Positions 6,442 to 15,236 of a stretch of DNA of 64,000 nt are shown piece after piece. The first letter of the stretch is position 1. Every line of letters begins with the position of its first letter. The DNA is from Actinacidiphila alni (GTDB lineage: Bacteria; Actinomycetota; Actinomycetes; Streptomycetales; Streptomycetaceae), in contig NZ_FONG01000014.1 in NCBI RefSeq assembly GCF_900112845.1, forward strand, positions 124,001 to 188,000, in the 5' to 3' direction. Position numbers and translations under genes: made by a program. The notes under the pieces were generated by a model. It searched no databases, was not told where the DNA came from, and was given only the letters and a program-made list of their open reading frames with translations.

Positions 6442-9276
6442 ATGCGGTTCGGGCTGCTCGGAGCGGTGACCGTGAACGGTGGCGGCGTCGGGTCGGCGAA
6501 GGCGCGGGCGCTGCTGGCGACACTGCTGAGCACCCCGGGCCGGGTGGTCACGCCGGAAACGCTGAAGGCCGCGATGTGGGGCGAGGACCCGCCGGCCACG
6601 GCGACGGCGTCGCTGCACAACCATGTGGCGCGGCTGCGCCGCCTGTTGGCGGAGGACGGCCGGGACGCCTCCCGGCTGCGCGCCGTCCCGCCGGGCTATG
6701 TGCTGGAGGTCGCGGCGGGCGAGCTGGACGCCGCCGAATTCGTCCGGCACCACGCGGAGGCGAGGACCGCGCACCGCGCGGAGGACTGGCCCGCGGTGCA
6801 GCGGGAGTGCGCGGCGGCACTGGCGCTGTGGCGCGGCGACCCGCTGGCGGACGTACCGGCGCTGAGCGACCCGATGCGCGCGTACGCCGCGCACTTGGCG
6901 GAGGCGCGGCTGCAAGCCCTGGAGTGGCGCTTCGACGCGGAGCTGGCGCTGGGCCGGCACCAGGGGATGACGGCGGAGCTGGCCGCGCTGACGGCGGCGC
7001 ATCCGCTGCGCGAGCCCTTCCACCGGCAGTGGATGCTGGCGCTGCACCGGACGCACCGCCAGGCGGAGGCACTTGCCGCCTTCCACGGTCTGCGGCGCAC
7101 GCTGGTGGACGAGTTGGGCGTCGAGCCGGGCCCGGCGGTGCAGGCCGCCTACCACGAGGTGCTGGCCGCCGCGCCGGAGGAACCCCAGGAACAGGAACCG
7201 GTCAGCCCGCCCGCCCAACTCCCGGCCGACACGGGGGACTTCACCGGTCGCAGTGGCGAACTGGCCGCGCTGCTGGCGGCGATACGGCCGCACGGCCCGG
7301 ACGCGCCGCGGGTCGCGGTGGTGACGGGCATGGGCGGCATCGGCAAGACGGCGCTCGCGGTGCACGCGGCGCACCTGGCGCGCGCCGACTTCCCCGACGG
7401 CGTCCTCTACGTCGATCTGCGCGGTTTCGGCGCGGGGCAACCGCGCCGCCCGCGCGATCTGCTGGCGCGTTTCCTGGGCGATCTGTGCACGCCGGCCGGG
7501 TCGGGCACGGGCACCGCGCAGCCGCTGCCGGACGACCAGGACGACCTGTCGTCGCTGCTGCGCCAGGCGCTGCACGGCCGCCGGGTGCTGCTGGTGCTGG
7601 ACAACGCGGCGGACGCCGCGCAGGTGGTGCCGCTGCTGCCGGGCCGGGGCGACAGCGCGGTGATCGTCACCAGCCGCCGTACGCTGGCCGATCTGCCGGG
7701 CGCGGTACGGCTGCCGCTGGAGCCGCTGGGCGCGGAGGAGCAGCACCGGCTGCTGGTCGCGGTGTGCGGGCCGAGCCGGGTGGCGGCCGAACCGGACGCG
7801 GCCGCCGGGGTGTTGGCGGCCTGCGGCGGTCTGCCGCTGGCGCTGCGAATAGCCGGCGCGCGGCTGGCGGCCCGCCCCAACTGGCCGCTGACCGCGCTCG
7901 CGGAGCGCCTGGACAGCGCGGGCGACCGGCTGCACGCGCTGGCCGCGGGCGGCCTGGCCGTGCAGGACACCTTCGCGATGAGCTATCTGGCGATGCGGGA
8001 CAGCCCGCAGGCCGCCGACCGCGAGGCGGCCCGCGCCTTCCGGCTGCTGGGCCTGTGGCCCGGTCACCCGCTGGCGCACGCCCCGGCGGCGGCGCTGCTC
8101 GGCCGGGAGCCGGCCGCGGCCGAGGATCTGCTCGAAGCCCTCGTCGACACCCACCTGTTGCAGACCCCGCAGCCGGGCCGCTACCGCTTCCACGACCTGC
8201 TCGGCGAGTACGCGGCCGGCCGCGCGGCCGAGGAAGTGCCGCCCCGGGTACGGGAGAACGGGCTGCGCCGACTGTTGGTCTGGTACGTGGCCACGGTCGC
8301 GGGCACCGCCGAACTGCTCGCCCCCGAGGGCCATCCGATACCGCCGCTGCACGAACAACCCGCCGTGCCGCCACGGGAGTTCAGCAGCGAGGAGGCGGCG
8401 CTGCGCTGGTGCGTGAAGGAGCTGCCCGCGATCAAGGAGGCGGTCCGGCAGGCGGCGGCGCACGGCTGGTCGGACGTGGCGTGGCGGCTGGCGGCTGGCC
8501 TGTTCGGCTACGCGCAGGCGTACTGGTGGACCGGCGAGTGGGAGACGTGCCTGCTGGACGCGCTGGCCTGCGCGGAGGAGACCGGGGACGTGCAGGGCCG
8601 GGCGTGGATGCACAGCCGGCTGGGCGTCTCGTACGGGATGTCGGACCGGGTCGGGCCGTGCCTGGAGCATCTGGAGGTGGCCCGGCTGTACTTCGAGACG
8701 GCGGGCGACCTCCAGGGGCAGGCGGCGATCCTGAACAACCTCTCGGGGCTGCACCGCGCGCTCGGCGACAACGCCCGCGCCCTGGAGTACGGCAGGAAGT
8801 CCCTCGACCTGCACTACGCGGTGGGCGACGCCGACCGGGTCGCGACCGTGCTGGGCAATCTCGGCGACGCGCATCTGGGCGCGGGCGACTCGGCCGCCGC
8901 GATCGCCTGCTACCGGCGGGCGCTGGCGATGTGGCGGGAGCGCGGGGTGCTGACCAGTACGGCGCGCAGCCTGACCAGCCTCGGCGAGGCGCTGCGCACC
9001 GTCGGCCGGTACGACGAGGCGGTCGCGGCACTGGAGGAGACGGTGCTGCTGCTGGACCGGATAGGGGACCGCGGCAGCACCGCCGACACCCTGGAGGTGC
9101 TGGGCCGTACGCATTACGACCGCGGCGACCTCGCCGCCGCCCGCAAGAGCTGGGAGCGGGCCCTGGAACTGGCCCGCGCCCACTGCCTGGAGGCGAAGGC
9201 GGAGGCCGTCCTCGCGGGCCTGGCCCGGCTGGACGCGGACGACGGCACGGCCCCGTACGACAGCACCAAGAACTGA
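6442..9276 (+). CDS. AfsR/SARP family regulator (wHTH-BTAD, NB-ARC, TPR)
   Basis: The 944-residue protein has the complete AfsR-like architecture. It starts with an OmpR-type winged helix (1-90), followed by a bacterial transcriptional activator domain (about 97-240) and an NB-ARC STAND ATPase. The P-loop is GMGGIGKTAL near 297-306 and the Walker B-like strand is VLLVLDNAADA. TPR repeats run from about 680 to the end (for example DLQGQAAILNNLSGLHRALG). AfsR-type proteins activate antibiotic or developmental genes, with ATPase and TPR modules controlling activity. No secondary-metabolite cluster adjoins it, so it may act at a distance. The start follows AGAGGGCCACGG. Confidence 0.93.
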   Translation: MRFGLLGAVTVNGGGVGSAKARALLATLLSTPGRVVTPETLKAAMWGEDPPATATASLHNHVARLRRLLAEDGRDASRLRAVPPGYVLEVAAGELDAAEFVRHHAEARTAHRAEDWPAVQRECAAALALWRGDPLADVPALSDPMRAYAAHLAEARLQALEWRFDAELALGRHQGMTAELAALTAAHPLREPFHRQWMLALHRTHRQAEALAAFHGLRRTLVDELGVEPGPAVQAAYHEVLAAAPEEPQEQEPVSPPAQLPADTGDFTGRSGELAALLAAIRPHGPDAPRVAVVTGMGGIGKTALAVHAAHLARADFPDGVLYVDLRGFGAGQPRRPRDLLARFLGDLCTPAGSGTGTAQPLPDDQDDLSSLLRQALHGRRVLLVLDNAADAAQVVPLLPGRGDSAVIVTSRRTLADLPGAVRLPLEPLGAEEQHRLLVAVCGPSRVAAEPDAAAGVLAACGGLPLALRIAGARLAARPNWPLTALAERLDSAGDRLHALAAGGLAVQDTFAMSYLAMRDSPQAADREAARAFRLLGLWPGHPLAHAPAAALLGREPAAAEDLLEALVDTHLLQTPQPGRYRFHDLLGEYAAGRAAEEVPPRVRENGLRRLLVWYVATVAGTAELLAPEGHPIPPLHEQPAVPPREFSSEEAALRWCVKELPAIKEAVRQAAAHGWSDVAWRLAAGLFGYAQAYWWTGEWETCLLDALACAEETGDVQGRAWMHSRLGVSYGMSDRVGPCLEHLEVARLYFETAGDLQGQAAILNNLSGLHRALGDNARALEYGRKSLDLHYAVGDADRVATVLGNLGDAHLGAGDSAAAIACYRRALAMWRERGVLTSTARSLTSLGEALRTVGRYDEAVAALEETVLLLDRIGDRGSTADTLEVLGRTHYDRGDLAAARKSWERALELARAHCLEAKAEAVLAGLARLDADDGTAPYDSTKN

Positions 9277-9283
9277 CGGAACG

Positions 9284-9550
9284 TCAGACCGCCATTTCCG
9301 CCGGGACGGCGGCCAGCGCGTCCTGGATCGCGGTGACCAGGGCCCGCGCGGAGTCCGCGGTCAGCTCCAGCGCGACCCGGGCCGACGGGCCCCGGTCCGG
9401 GGCGGCGAAGTCGATGTTGAGGGTGTGCTCGGCCATGGCGTGCACGGGATGGTCGAAGTAGACGGTCACGTCGGTGACATGGAACCAGGAGCTGCCCGGC
9501 CCCTTCGCGCTGCCGTCGATCTCCGCCTTGACGGTGGAGTAGGTGCACAT
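9284..9550 (-). CDS. Small conserved hypothetical protein (DUF6295-like)
   Basis: The 88-residue cytoplasmic protein carries VTVYFDHPVHAMAEHTLNID and a C-terminal ELTADSARALVTAIQDAL helix. I associate this pattern with the actinobacterial DUF6295 group, from memory only. No catalytic motif is visible. The ATG is preceded by GGAGGG inside the 3' end of the upstream hydrolase gene, and only 4 bases separate the two, so they are almost certainly co-transcribed and translationally coupled. A role linked to the hydrolase is inferred. Confidence 0.75.
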   Translation of the reverse strand: MCTYSTVKAEIDGSAKGPGSSWFHVTDVTVYFDHPVHAMAEHTLNIDFAAPDRGPSARVALELTADSARALVTAIQDALAAVPAEMAV

Positions 9551-9554
9551 GTGG

Positions 9555-10310
9555 TCAGCCCTCCAGATGCGTGCCGAAGAAATGCTCGATCCGCTCCCAG
9601 CCGTCCTGCACGGCGGGCACGTTGTAGTTGGGGCGGTCGACGGCGAAGAAGCCGTGGCCGGCGCCGCCGTAGCTGTGGAATTCGAAGTCCTTGCCCAGTT
9701 CGGTGAGGATGCGTTCCAGCTCCGCGACCTCCGCCGGACTCGGGTGGCTGTCCGCCCCGCCGAACAGGCCGAGCAAGGGGGCGCCCAGGCGCGGGAGTTG
9801 GTCGACGAGATTGGTGATCCGCAGCACGAAGCCCTCGGGCACGGTGCCGGTGACGAAGGCGCCGTAGCAGTCGACGGCGGCGTCCACGTCGCTGTTGCAG
9901 GCGACCAGGACGGCCTGCCGGCCGCCCGAGCAGTGCCCGATGACGCCGACCTTGCCGTTGGAGGTGGGCAGCGCGCGCAGATACGCGGCGGCGCCCTCCG
10001 CGTCGCCGATCAGCCGCTCGTCGGGCACTCCCCCGTTGGCACGGCCGACCGCGGCGGCGTCGTCGGGCGCGGCGCCGGGTGCCTCGCGGTGGAAGAGGTT
10101 GGGGCAGACGCAGTCGTACCCCATCTCGGCGAACCGCCGCGCCATCTCCTTCGTCGGCCGGTCGTAGCCGGGCAGGTGGTGGATGAGGACGACGCCGCCG
10201 CGGCGGGCGTCGCCCTCGGGGCGGGCGAGATACGCCTCGATCTCGTCGCCGCCGTGGCCGGTGAGGGTGACGGTGGTCGCGGTGAGCGAGCCGGAGGGGG
10301 AAACAGTCAT
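9555..10310 (-). CDS. Dienelactone hydrolase family protein
   Basis: The 251-residue alpha/beta hydrolase has the dienelactone hydrolase triad. The nucleophile Cys127 is in GHCSGG, the acid Asp187 in GGADSHPS and the base His219 in GGAGHGFF. Family enzymes open lactone rings in chloroaromatic degradation, but most actinobacterial members have unknown substrates. The chosen ATG starts MTVSPSG and follows an AT-rich divergent promoter region. It heads a two-gene operon with the small protein at 9284 and is divergent from a MarR/efflux operon, which suggests a shared response to a xenobiotic or toxic metabolite. Confidence 0.92.
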   Translation of the reverse strand: MTVSPSGSLTATTVTLTGHGGDEIEAYLARPEGDARRGGVVLIHHLPGYDRPTKEMARRFAEMGYDCVCPNLFHREAPGAAPDDAAAVGRANGGVPDERLIGDAEGAAAYLRALPTSNGKVGVIGHCSGGRQAVLVACNSDVDAAVDCYGAFVTGTVPEGFVLRITNLVDQLPRLGAPLLGLFGGADSHPSPAEVAELERILTELGKDFEFHSYGGAGHGFFAVDRPNYNVPAVQDGWERIEHFFGTHLEG

Positions 10311-10320
10311 GCGCCAGCTA

Positions 10321-10350
10321 TACCATAAGTCTGGACTGATAAGTTTATAC
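10321..10350. promoter_or_regulatory. AT-rich divergent promoter/operator between hydrolase and MarR genes
   Basis: This 48-base spacer is much richer in A/T than its surroundings. It contains AGTCTGGACT (10328-10337, 4-bp arms) and ATAAGTTTAT (10339-10348, 4-bp arms), with CTTAT/ATAAG repeated. A MarR dimer bound here would cover both promoters. Confidence 0.45.
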
Positions 10351-10358
10351 TGATCATC

Positions 10359-10856
10359 ATGACGACCAGAACCCCGCCGAGCACGGCCGCGGGCCCCGCG
10401 GCGAGCCCGACCGCCGGACCTGTCGCGAGCCCCGCCGCCGCCCGCGTCGCCGCCGACCTGCGCGCGGCCCTCAGCCCCCTGGTGCGGCGGCTGCGCCAGG
10501 TGAAGCCGGACGGGGAGCTGACCTTCTCGCAGATCTCGGCGCTGGTCAGGCTCGACCGGGAGGGCCCGGCCACCGCCAGCGAACTGGCCGCGGGTGAGGG
10601 CATCCGACCGCAGTCGATGTGCACGATCATCGGCGTCCTCCAGGAGCGCGGTCTGGTGGCCCGCGACCCCGACCCGACCGACGGGCGCCGGATCGTCGTC
10701 TCCCTCACCACGGCGGGCCTCGACGGTCTGCACGGCGCGCGCGCCGAGCGCTCCCGCCGCCTGGGCCTGGCCATCGACGAGGAGCTGACCCCGGCCGAGC
10801 AGCGGCAACTGGCCGACGCCATCCCCCTGTTGGAGAGGATCACCCGTCGTGTCTGA
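10359..10856 (+). CDS. MarR family regulator of the adjacent efflux gene
   Basis: The 165-residue MarR protein has a Pro/Ala-rich lead (1-30), a winged helix (TASELAAGEGIRPQSMCTII, then DPDPTDGRRIVVSLTTAG) and a C-terminal dimer helix. Its stop overlaps the GTG start of the downstream DHA2 transporter by 8 bases, so the two are translationally coupled. The divergent hydrolase shares its promoter region. MarR plus a 14-helix efflux pump is a standard drug or solvent-response arrangement. The ligand is unknown. Confidence 0.9.
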   Translation: MTTRTPPSTAAGPAASPTAGPVASPAAARVAADLRAALSPLVRRLRQVKPDGELTFSQISALVRLDREGPATASELAAGEGIRPQSMCTIIGVLQERGLVARDPDPTDGRRIVVSLTTAGLDGLHGARAERSRRLGLAIDEELTPAEQRQLADAIPLLERITRRV

Positions 10857-12642
10857 CGACCCTTCCGGGATACCCGCGGCCGGCGACGCGGGCGGTGACC
10901 CGACCCCCGCCGACGGGGCCCCCGCCGACGCCGGGCCCGGCGACCGCTACAAGTGGGTCGCGCTGTCCAACACCAGCCTCGGGATGTTCATGGCGACGGT
11001 CGACTCCTCGATCGTCATCATCTCGATGCCCGCGATCTTCCGCGGCATCCACCTCGACCCGTTCGCCCCCGGCAACATCAGCTATCTGCTGTGGATGATC
11101 ATGGGCTACATGCTGGTCACCGCGGTGCTGGTGGTGACCCTCGGGCGGCTGGGCGACATCGTCGGCCGGGTCAGGATCTACAACCTCGGCTTCGTCGTCT
11201 TCACCCTCGCCTCCGTCGCGCTCTCCTTCGACCCGGCGTACGGCGGCGCGGGCGCGATGTGGCTGATCTGCTGGCGGATCGTGCAGGCGCTCGGCGGCTC
11301 GATGCTGATGGCGAACTCGGCGGCGATCCTCACCGACGCCTTCCCGGCCGAGCAGCGCGGCATGGCGCTGGGCATCAACCAGATCTCGGCGCTGTCCGGC
11401 CAGTTCGTCGGCCTGGTGCTGGGCGGGCTGCTGTCGGCGTGGGACTGGCGCGCGGTGTTCTGGGTCAATCTGCCGTTCGGCATCCTCGGCACGGTCTGGG
11501 CGTACCGCTCGCTGCGCGAGACCTCCACGCGCCGGCAGGCCCGTATCGACTGGTGGGGCAATATCGCCTTCGCGCTGGGCTGCGGGCTGCTGCTGGTGTC
11601 CATCACCTACGGCATCCAGCCGTACGCGGGCCACACCATGGGCTGGCTGAACCCGAAGGTGCTCACCGGGCTGATCGCGGGCGTCGTGCTGCTGCTCGTC
11701 TTCGTCCTGGTGGAGACGCGGGTGGCGGAGCCGATGTTCCGGCTCGCGCTGTTCCGCAGCCGGGCCTTCGCCGCCGGGAACGCGGCCTCGCTGCTGGCGT
11801 CGGTGGCGCGCGGCGGGCTGCAGTTCATGCTGATCATCTGGTTGCAGGGCATCTGGCTGCCGCTGCACGGCTACGCGTTCGACGACGCGCCGCTGTGGGC
11901 CGGGATCTTCCTGCTGCCGCTGACGGCCGGCTTCCTGATCGCCGGGCCGCTGTGCGGATTCCTCTCCGACCGGTACGGCGTACGGGCGTTCACCACCGGC
12001 GGGCTGCTGCTGTTCTCGCTCAGCTTCGTCGGTCTGCTCCTGCTGCCGATCACCTTCCCGTACTGGGCGTTCGCGCTGCTGATCATGTGCAACGGGATGG
12101 GCTCCGGGATGTTCTCGGCGCCCAACACCTCGGCGATCATGAGCAGTGTGCCCGCCACCGACCGGGGCGCGGCCTCCGGGATGCGGTCGACGTTCCAGAA
12201 CTCCGGGATGTCGCTGTCGATCGGCATCTTCTTCTCGCTGCTGATCGCGGGCCTGGCCGACCGGCTGCCGAAGGCACTGGACAGCGGGCTGCGCGCGCAG
12301 GGCGTCCCCGCGGACGTGGCGCACCACGCGGCCTCGCTGCCGCCGGTGTCGACGGTCTTCTCGGCCTTCCTCGGCTACAACCCGGTGCAGACGCTGCTCG
12401 GGCCGAGCGGGGCGCTGGACAAGCTGCCCGCGCACAACCGGGAGGTGCTGACCGGGAAGGAGTTCTTCCCGCACCTGATCTCGGCGCCCTTCCACCACGG
12501 CCTGGTGGTGGTCTTCGCGACGGCCGCCGGAATGGGACTGCTGGCCGCCACCGCGTCCCTGCTGCGCGGCGGACCCGCGACGCAGGCGGTGACGGCCATC
12601 AAGTCCCCGCGGATTACGGCCGGTTCAGGACGATCGAATTGA
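10849..12642 (+). CDS. DHA2 family MFS drug efflux transporter (14 TM)
   Basis: The protein has 597 residues with a polar N-terminus (1-35) and about 14 hydrophobic helices. Helix 1 has the DHA2 pattern FMATVDSSIVIISMPAIF, and a motif-A-like GRLGDIVGRVRIYN follows helix 2. DHA2 proteins expel drugs or metabolites in exchange for protons. An unusually long loop between the last helices (about 485-540, including TVFSAFLGYNPVQTLLGPSG) is characteristic of the subfamily. The GTG start lies inside the MarR stop region. Its 3' end overlaps the convergent secreted-protein gene by 29 bases. Confidence 0.92.
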   Translation: MSDDPSGIPAAGDAGGDPTPADGAPADAGPGDRYKWVALSNTSLGMFMATVDSSIVIISMPAIFRGIHLDPFAPGNISYLLWMIMGYMLVTAVLVVTLGRLGDIVGRVRIYNLGFVVFTLASVALSFDPAYGGAGAMWLICWRIVQALGGSMLMANSAAILTDAFPAEQRGMALGINQISALSGQFVGLVLGGLLSAWDWRAVFWVNLPFGILGTVWAYRSLRETSTRRQARIDWWGNIAFALGCGLLLVSITYGIQPYAGHTMGWLNPKVLTGLIAGVVLLLVFVLVETRVAEPMFRLALFRSRAFAAGNAASLLASVARGGLQFMLIIWLQGIWLPLHGYAFDDAPLWAGIFLLPLTAGFLIAGPLCGFLSDRYGVRAFTTGGLLLFSLSFVGLLLLPITFPYWAFALLIMCNGMGSGMFSAPNTSAIMSSVPATDRGAASGMRSTFQNSGMSLSIGIFFSLLIAGLADRLPKALDSGLRAQGVPADVAHHAASLPPVSTVFSAFLGYNPVQTLLGPSGALDKLPAHNREVLTGKEFFPHLISAPFHHGLVVVFATAAGMGLLAATASLLRGGPATQAVTAIKSPRITAGSGRSN

Positions 12643-12988
12643 CCGGCGTCAGGTCGTAGTACCAGTGGTCGTTCATTTCCAGGGTGATCTTGCAGTTGCC
12701 GCCGTTGTACGACCAGCACAGCTGCGCGGTCGCGCCGGCGCCGCCGTACTGGTTGTTCAGCACGGTGTGGTAGCCGACTTCGCCGCTCAGGTTGTGGGCG
12801 CCGTAGCTGTAGAAGATGTCGGTCGGGTGGCCCTTGGTGTAGTCCGCGTTCTGCGCGTAGATGCAGACCGCGCCGCCCGGGCAGCCGTACGCGGTCTGGT
12901 CGTTGGCGTGCGCCGAGCCGGTGCCGGCGGCCGCCACGGCGGCGGTGGCGATGGCGAGCGCGGCGGCTCCCCGCATGATCCTGCGCAT
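12614..12988 (-). CDS. Small secreted Cys-rich protein (peptidase inhibitor I36-like)
   Basis: The 124-residue precursor has a clear Sec signal peptide (cleavage likely after AHA28). The mature domain is about 96 residues with four cysteines (36, 42, 91, 98), enough for two disulfides. The opening GCPGGAVCIYA and the beta-rich aromatic pattern resemble actinobacterial I36-type inhibitor / crystallin-like small secreted proteins, but I cannot confirm that without a search. A GGAGGG site precedes the ATG by 7 bases. It overlaps the convergent transporter by 29 bases. Confidence 0.75.
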   Translation of the reverse strand: MRRIMRGAAALAIATAAVAAAGTGSAHANDQTAYGCPGGAVCIYAQNADYTKGHPTDIFYSYGAHNLSGEVGYHTVLNNQYGGAGATAQLCWSYNGGNCKITLEMNDHWYYDLTPVNSIVLNRP

Positions 12989-13163
12989 GGTGCTGTCCCT
13001 CCGTCAGCGGCCGGACCCCCGCCGGCCGTCACGTGCCGGCGACCGGTCCCGCCCGGCCGCCGTCCGTGCCGACGCTAGGGGGCGGCGGGGCGGTCGCGCT
13101 CCTGACGAATGACAGGAATGTCGCGCCCGCGGGAACGGGAGCGGTACGCGAACGGTGTACGTG

Positions 13164-13796
13164 TCACGGCAGGGGCGGCGCCACCGGGACCGGTGCGATC
13201 GTGCCGTCCAGGCGGACCTGGAGGGCGGGGTGCCGGGGCGCGGCGAAGCCGAGGTCGGTGTAGAGGTCCGCGCCGTCCGGGGTCGCGTTGAGGTTGATCA
13301 CCCGGGCCTGGGTCTCCTCCGCGAACCAGTCGAGCACCGCTTCCAGGCAGGCCCGGGCGTAGCCGCGGCGCAGCCGGCGCGGGTCGGTGCAGACGTTGGA
13401 GACATGGCCGTGCAGGCCGCTGAGATTGTTCGGGCCCGGCGCGTGCCGGTCGCACGTACCGACCGCGTTGCTGACCACGCCCAGCTCCGGGTCGTCCACC
13501 ACGAAGGCGGCGAACTCGTCGGTGGCGGCGAGGCGTTCGGCGAACCACGTACGGGCCCGGGCCCGCCAAGGAGCGTCCTGGCCGCCGACCCGGGTGCCCA
13601 TCGCCTCCAGCATCAGCGCTCTCAGCCGCACCAGGGCCTCGGCGTCGGCGACGGTCGCGCGCCGTACGACGACGCCCGACAGGTCGGGCTCGCCCGTCGC
13701 GTCGTGAGCCTCTTCAGCATCGGCCGCGTCGTCCAAGTCGCTTGCGGGGCCGGGGAGTTCACCGTTGGTGCCGATCTTCATACCGCGCATTGTCAC
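13164..13796 (-). CDS. GNAT family N-acetyltransferase
   Basis: A GNAT domain covers about residues 43-195. VVVRRATVADAEALVRLRAL marks the first strand and helix, and SNVCTDPRRLRRGYARACLE supplies the acetyl-CoA-binding R/Q-x-x-G-x-A-like loop. The substrate is unknown. The first ~40 residues are acidic and unstructured. The start is uncertain: GTG at 13796, or ATG at 13781 (MKIGTNG), neither with a strong ribosome site. It is followed, after the secreted-protein gene, by no obvious partner. Confidence 0.85.
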   Translation of the reverse strand: MTMRGMKIGTNGELPGPASDLDDAADAEEAHDATGEPDLSGVVVRRATVADAEALVRLRALMLEAMGTRVGGQDAPWRARARTWFAERLAATDEFAAFVVDDPELGVVSNAVGTCDRHAPGPNNLSGLHGHVSNVCTDPRRLRRGYARACLEAVLDWFAEETQARVINLNATPDGADLYTDLGFAAPRHPALQVRLDGTIAPVPVAPPLP

Positions 13797-13915
13797 TCAT
13801 GCGGGCGGCGTACGGCATCCCACTTCCGTACCCCCTTCCCCCGAACGGGAAGCGGTGGTACGGGCGGCCTCGACGGTCGTCCGCACCACCGTCCGCGCGG
13901 GGGTCGTGCCGTGCG

Positions 13916-14365
13916 TCAGTGCGCGCGGCTCTTCCGGCCGCCCAGACCCATGCCCATCGTGGCCAGGCCGAGCAGGCAGATCACACCACCGGTGATCGCG
14001 TTGTTCGTGATGGTCTTGGTCGTGTCGGCGGAACCCGACACCACCCACGGAGCCACGATCGTCCACGCGCCGATCGCCACGGCGACCCATCCCAGGCCGT
14101 GCGTGCGCTCCAGTACCGAGCCGAAGCCCATGGCCAGCACCGCCAGGGCGATACCGGTGATCAGATTGCTCACCCTGAGCGCGTTGAAGCCGTCGAATCC
14201 GGCCACCCACGGGGAGATCGCCAGATACAGCCCGGCGAGCAGGCAGAGCCCCTCGATGAGCCCGGCCATCGGCTTGGCCGCCGCTTCCTCGTACCGGCCG
14301 CGCAGGGCCATCAGGTCGGGATGATTCTCGATGTGCGTCGTCGAATGAGTCGCATCGGTGGCCAT
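13916..14365 (-). CDS. SPW repeat membrane protein
   Basis: Starting at the ATG that gives MATDATHST, the protein has 149 residues and four transmembrane helices arranged as two SPW units. AISPWVAGF lies after the first helix and IVAPWVVSG after the third. The SPW family is a small integral-membrane family with no established activity. AAAGAAGGAGG lies 8 bases before this ATG; an in-frame GTG three codons upstream would have no room for a ribosome site. Its His/Thr-rich N-terminus is cytoplasmic. Confidence 0.9.
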   Translation of the reverse strand: MATDATHSTTHIENHPDLMALRGRYEEAAAKPMAGLIEGLCLLAGLYLAISPWVAGFDGFNALRVSNLITGIALAVLAMGFGSVLERTHGLGWVAVAIGAWTIVAPWVVSGSADTTKTITNNAITGGVICLLGLATMGMGLGGRKSRAH

Positions 14366-14692
14366 TCCAGCCACCTCCTTCTTTCGTTCTTCGCAGTGCA
14401 GTCGCTTCTACCACCGGATGTCCTTCGGGTCTCCGCCCCGAAGCTGCCGCATCCTCACTCAGCGTAAATCCCCCGATACCCCTCAGGCCACTCCGCACCC
14501 CGACGAACCTGCCCCAACCCGACAAGAGCTTTCAGTCCGCGGCATCCGGGCGGGCCGTCCCGCCCGGATCACCCCGCCCGGATCACCCCTTGCGTCACCC
14601 CGCGGTGTGACGCCCGGCGGTGGGGGCGTACGTAGCGTCGGGGGTCCGGTGGTGGGTGTGGGTGCGGGTGATGGGGACGGTGGGAGGAGGCA
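14366..14692. other. Non-coding gap with tandem 14-mer and small hairpin
   Basis: No convincing gene is seen. The gap holds two perfect tandem copies of CGCCCGGATCACCC (14561-14588), then a hairpin with GCGTCAC/GTGACGC arms (14592-14613). Promoters for the divergent SPW gene and the two-component operon should both lie here. Confidence 0.5.
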
Positions 14693-15220
14693 GTGGCGGT
14701 GGCGGTGGGTGTGGTCGAGGTGGGGGCCGCGGTGGTGATCGTGGGGTATGTGATCGGGCGGCAGGTCAGGGGGGAGGCGCTGCGGGGGCGGCGGGTGGTG
14801 CTGCTGCCGGTGGTGCTGACCGTGGTGGGGTTCGGGCGGCTCGGGGACCACGGGCGGCACGTGGCGCCCGCGGACATCGCGCTGCTGGTGATCGGGGGGC
14901 TGCTCGCGCTGGGGATCGGGGCGGGGCAGGGGTCGATGATGCGGCTGGAGAGCCGGGACGGCGGGCTGTGGGGGCGGATGCCGGCGCTGGGCCTGTGGCT
15001 GTGGGGCGGGCTGATCGTCTCCCGGCTGGTGCTGATGCTCGTCGCGGCCGGTGTGCACGCGCACGTCGCCGCCTCGTCCGCGCCGGTGCTGATGCTGCTC
15101 GGCCTCAACCGCCTCGGCCAGGCGGGCGTCATCGCGATGCGCGCGACCGCCCTGGGCATCCCCTTCGCGGCCGAGAGGGACGGCCGCCCCTTCCTCGCCG
15201 ACCGCCGCAGCCGCGGCTGA
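14693..15220 (+). CDS. Integral membrane protein upstream of a two-component system
   Basis: The 175-residue protein has about five hydrophobic segments, polar short loops and ends RRSRG. It may resemble the CcdC/DUF1453 membrane family, but I am not certain. A GGAGGAGG precedes the GTG start. Only 16 bases separate it from the histidine kinase, so it is probably the first gene of a three-gene operon. It could be an accessory sensor or simply a linked membrane protein. Confidence 0.75.
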   Translation: MAVAVGVVEVGAAVVIVGYVIGRQVRGEALRGRRVVLLPVVLTVVGFGRLGDHGRHVAPADIALLVIGGLLALGIGAGQGSMMRLESRDGGLWGRMPALGLWLWGGLIVSRLVLMLVAAGVHAHVAASSAPVLMLLGLNRLGQAGVIAMRATALGIPFAAERDGRPFLADRRSRG

Positions 15221-15236
15221 CGGCTATCGTGCCGAC

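Noticed and set aside
6391..9183. Very long open frame antisense to the AfsR-like gene
   Set aside because: High-GC coding DNA leaves antisense frames open. The translation is Arg/Gln/His-rich with no domain, while the plus strand encodes a complete AfsR-like protein.
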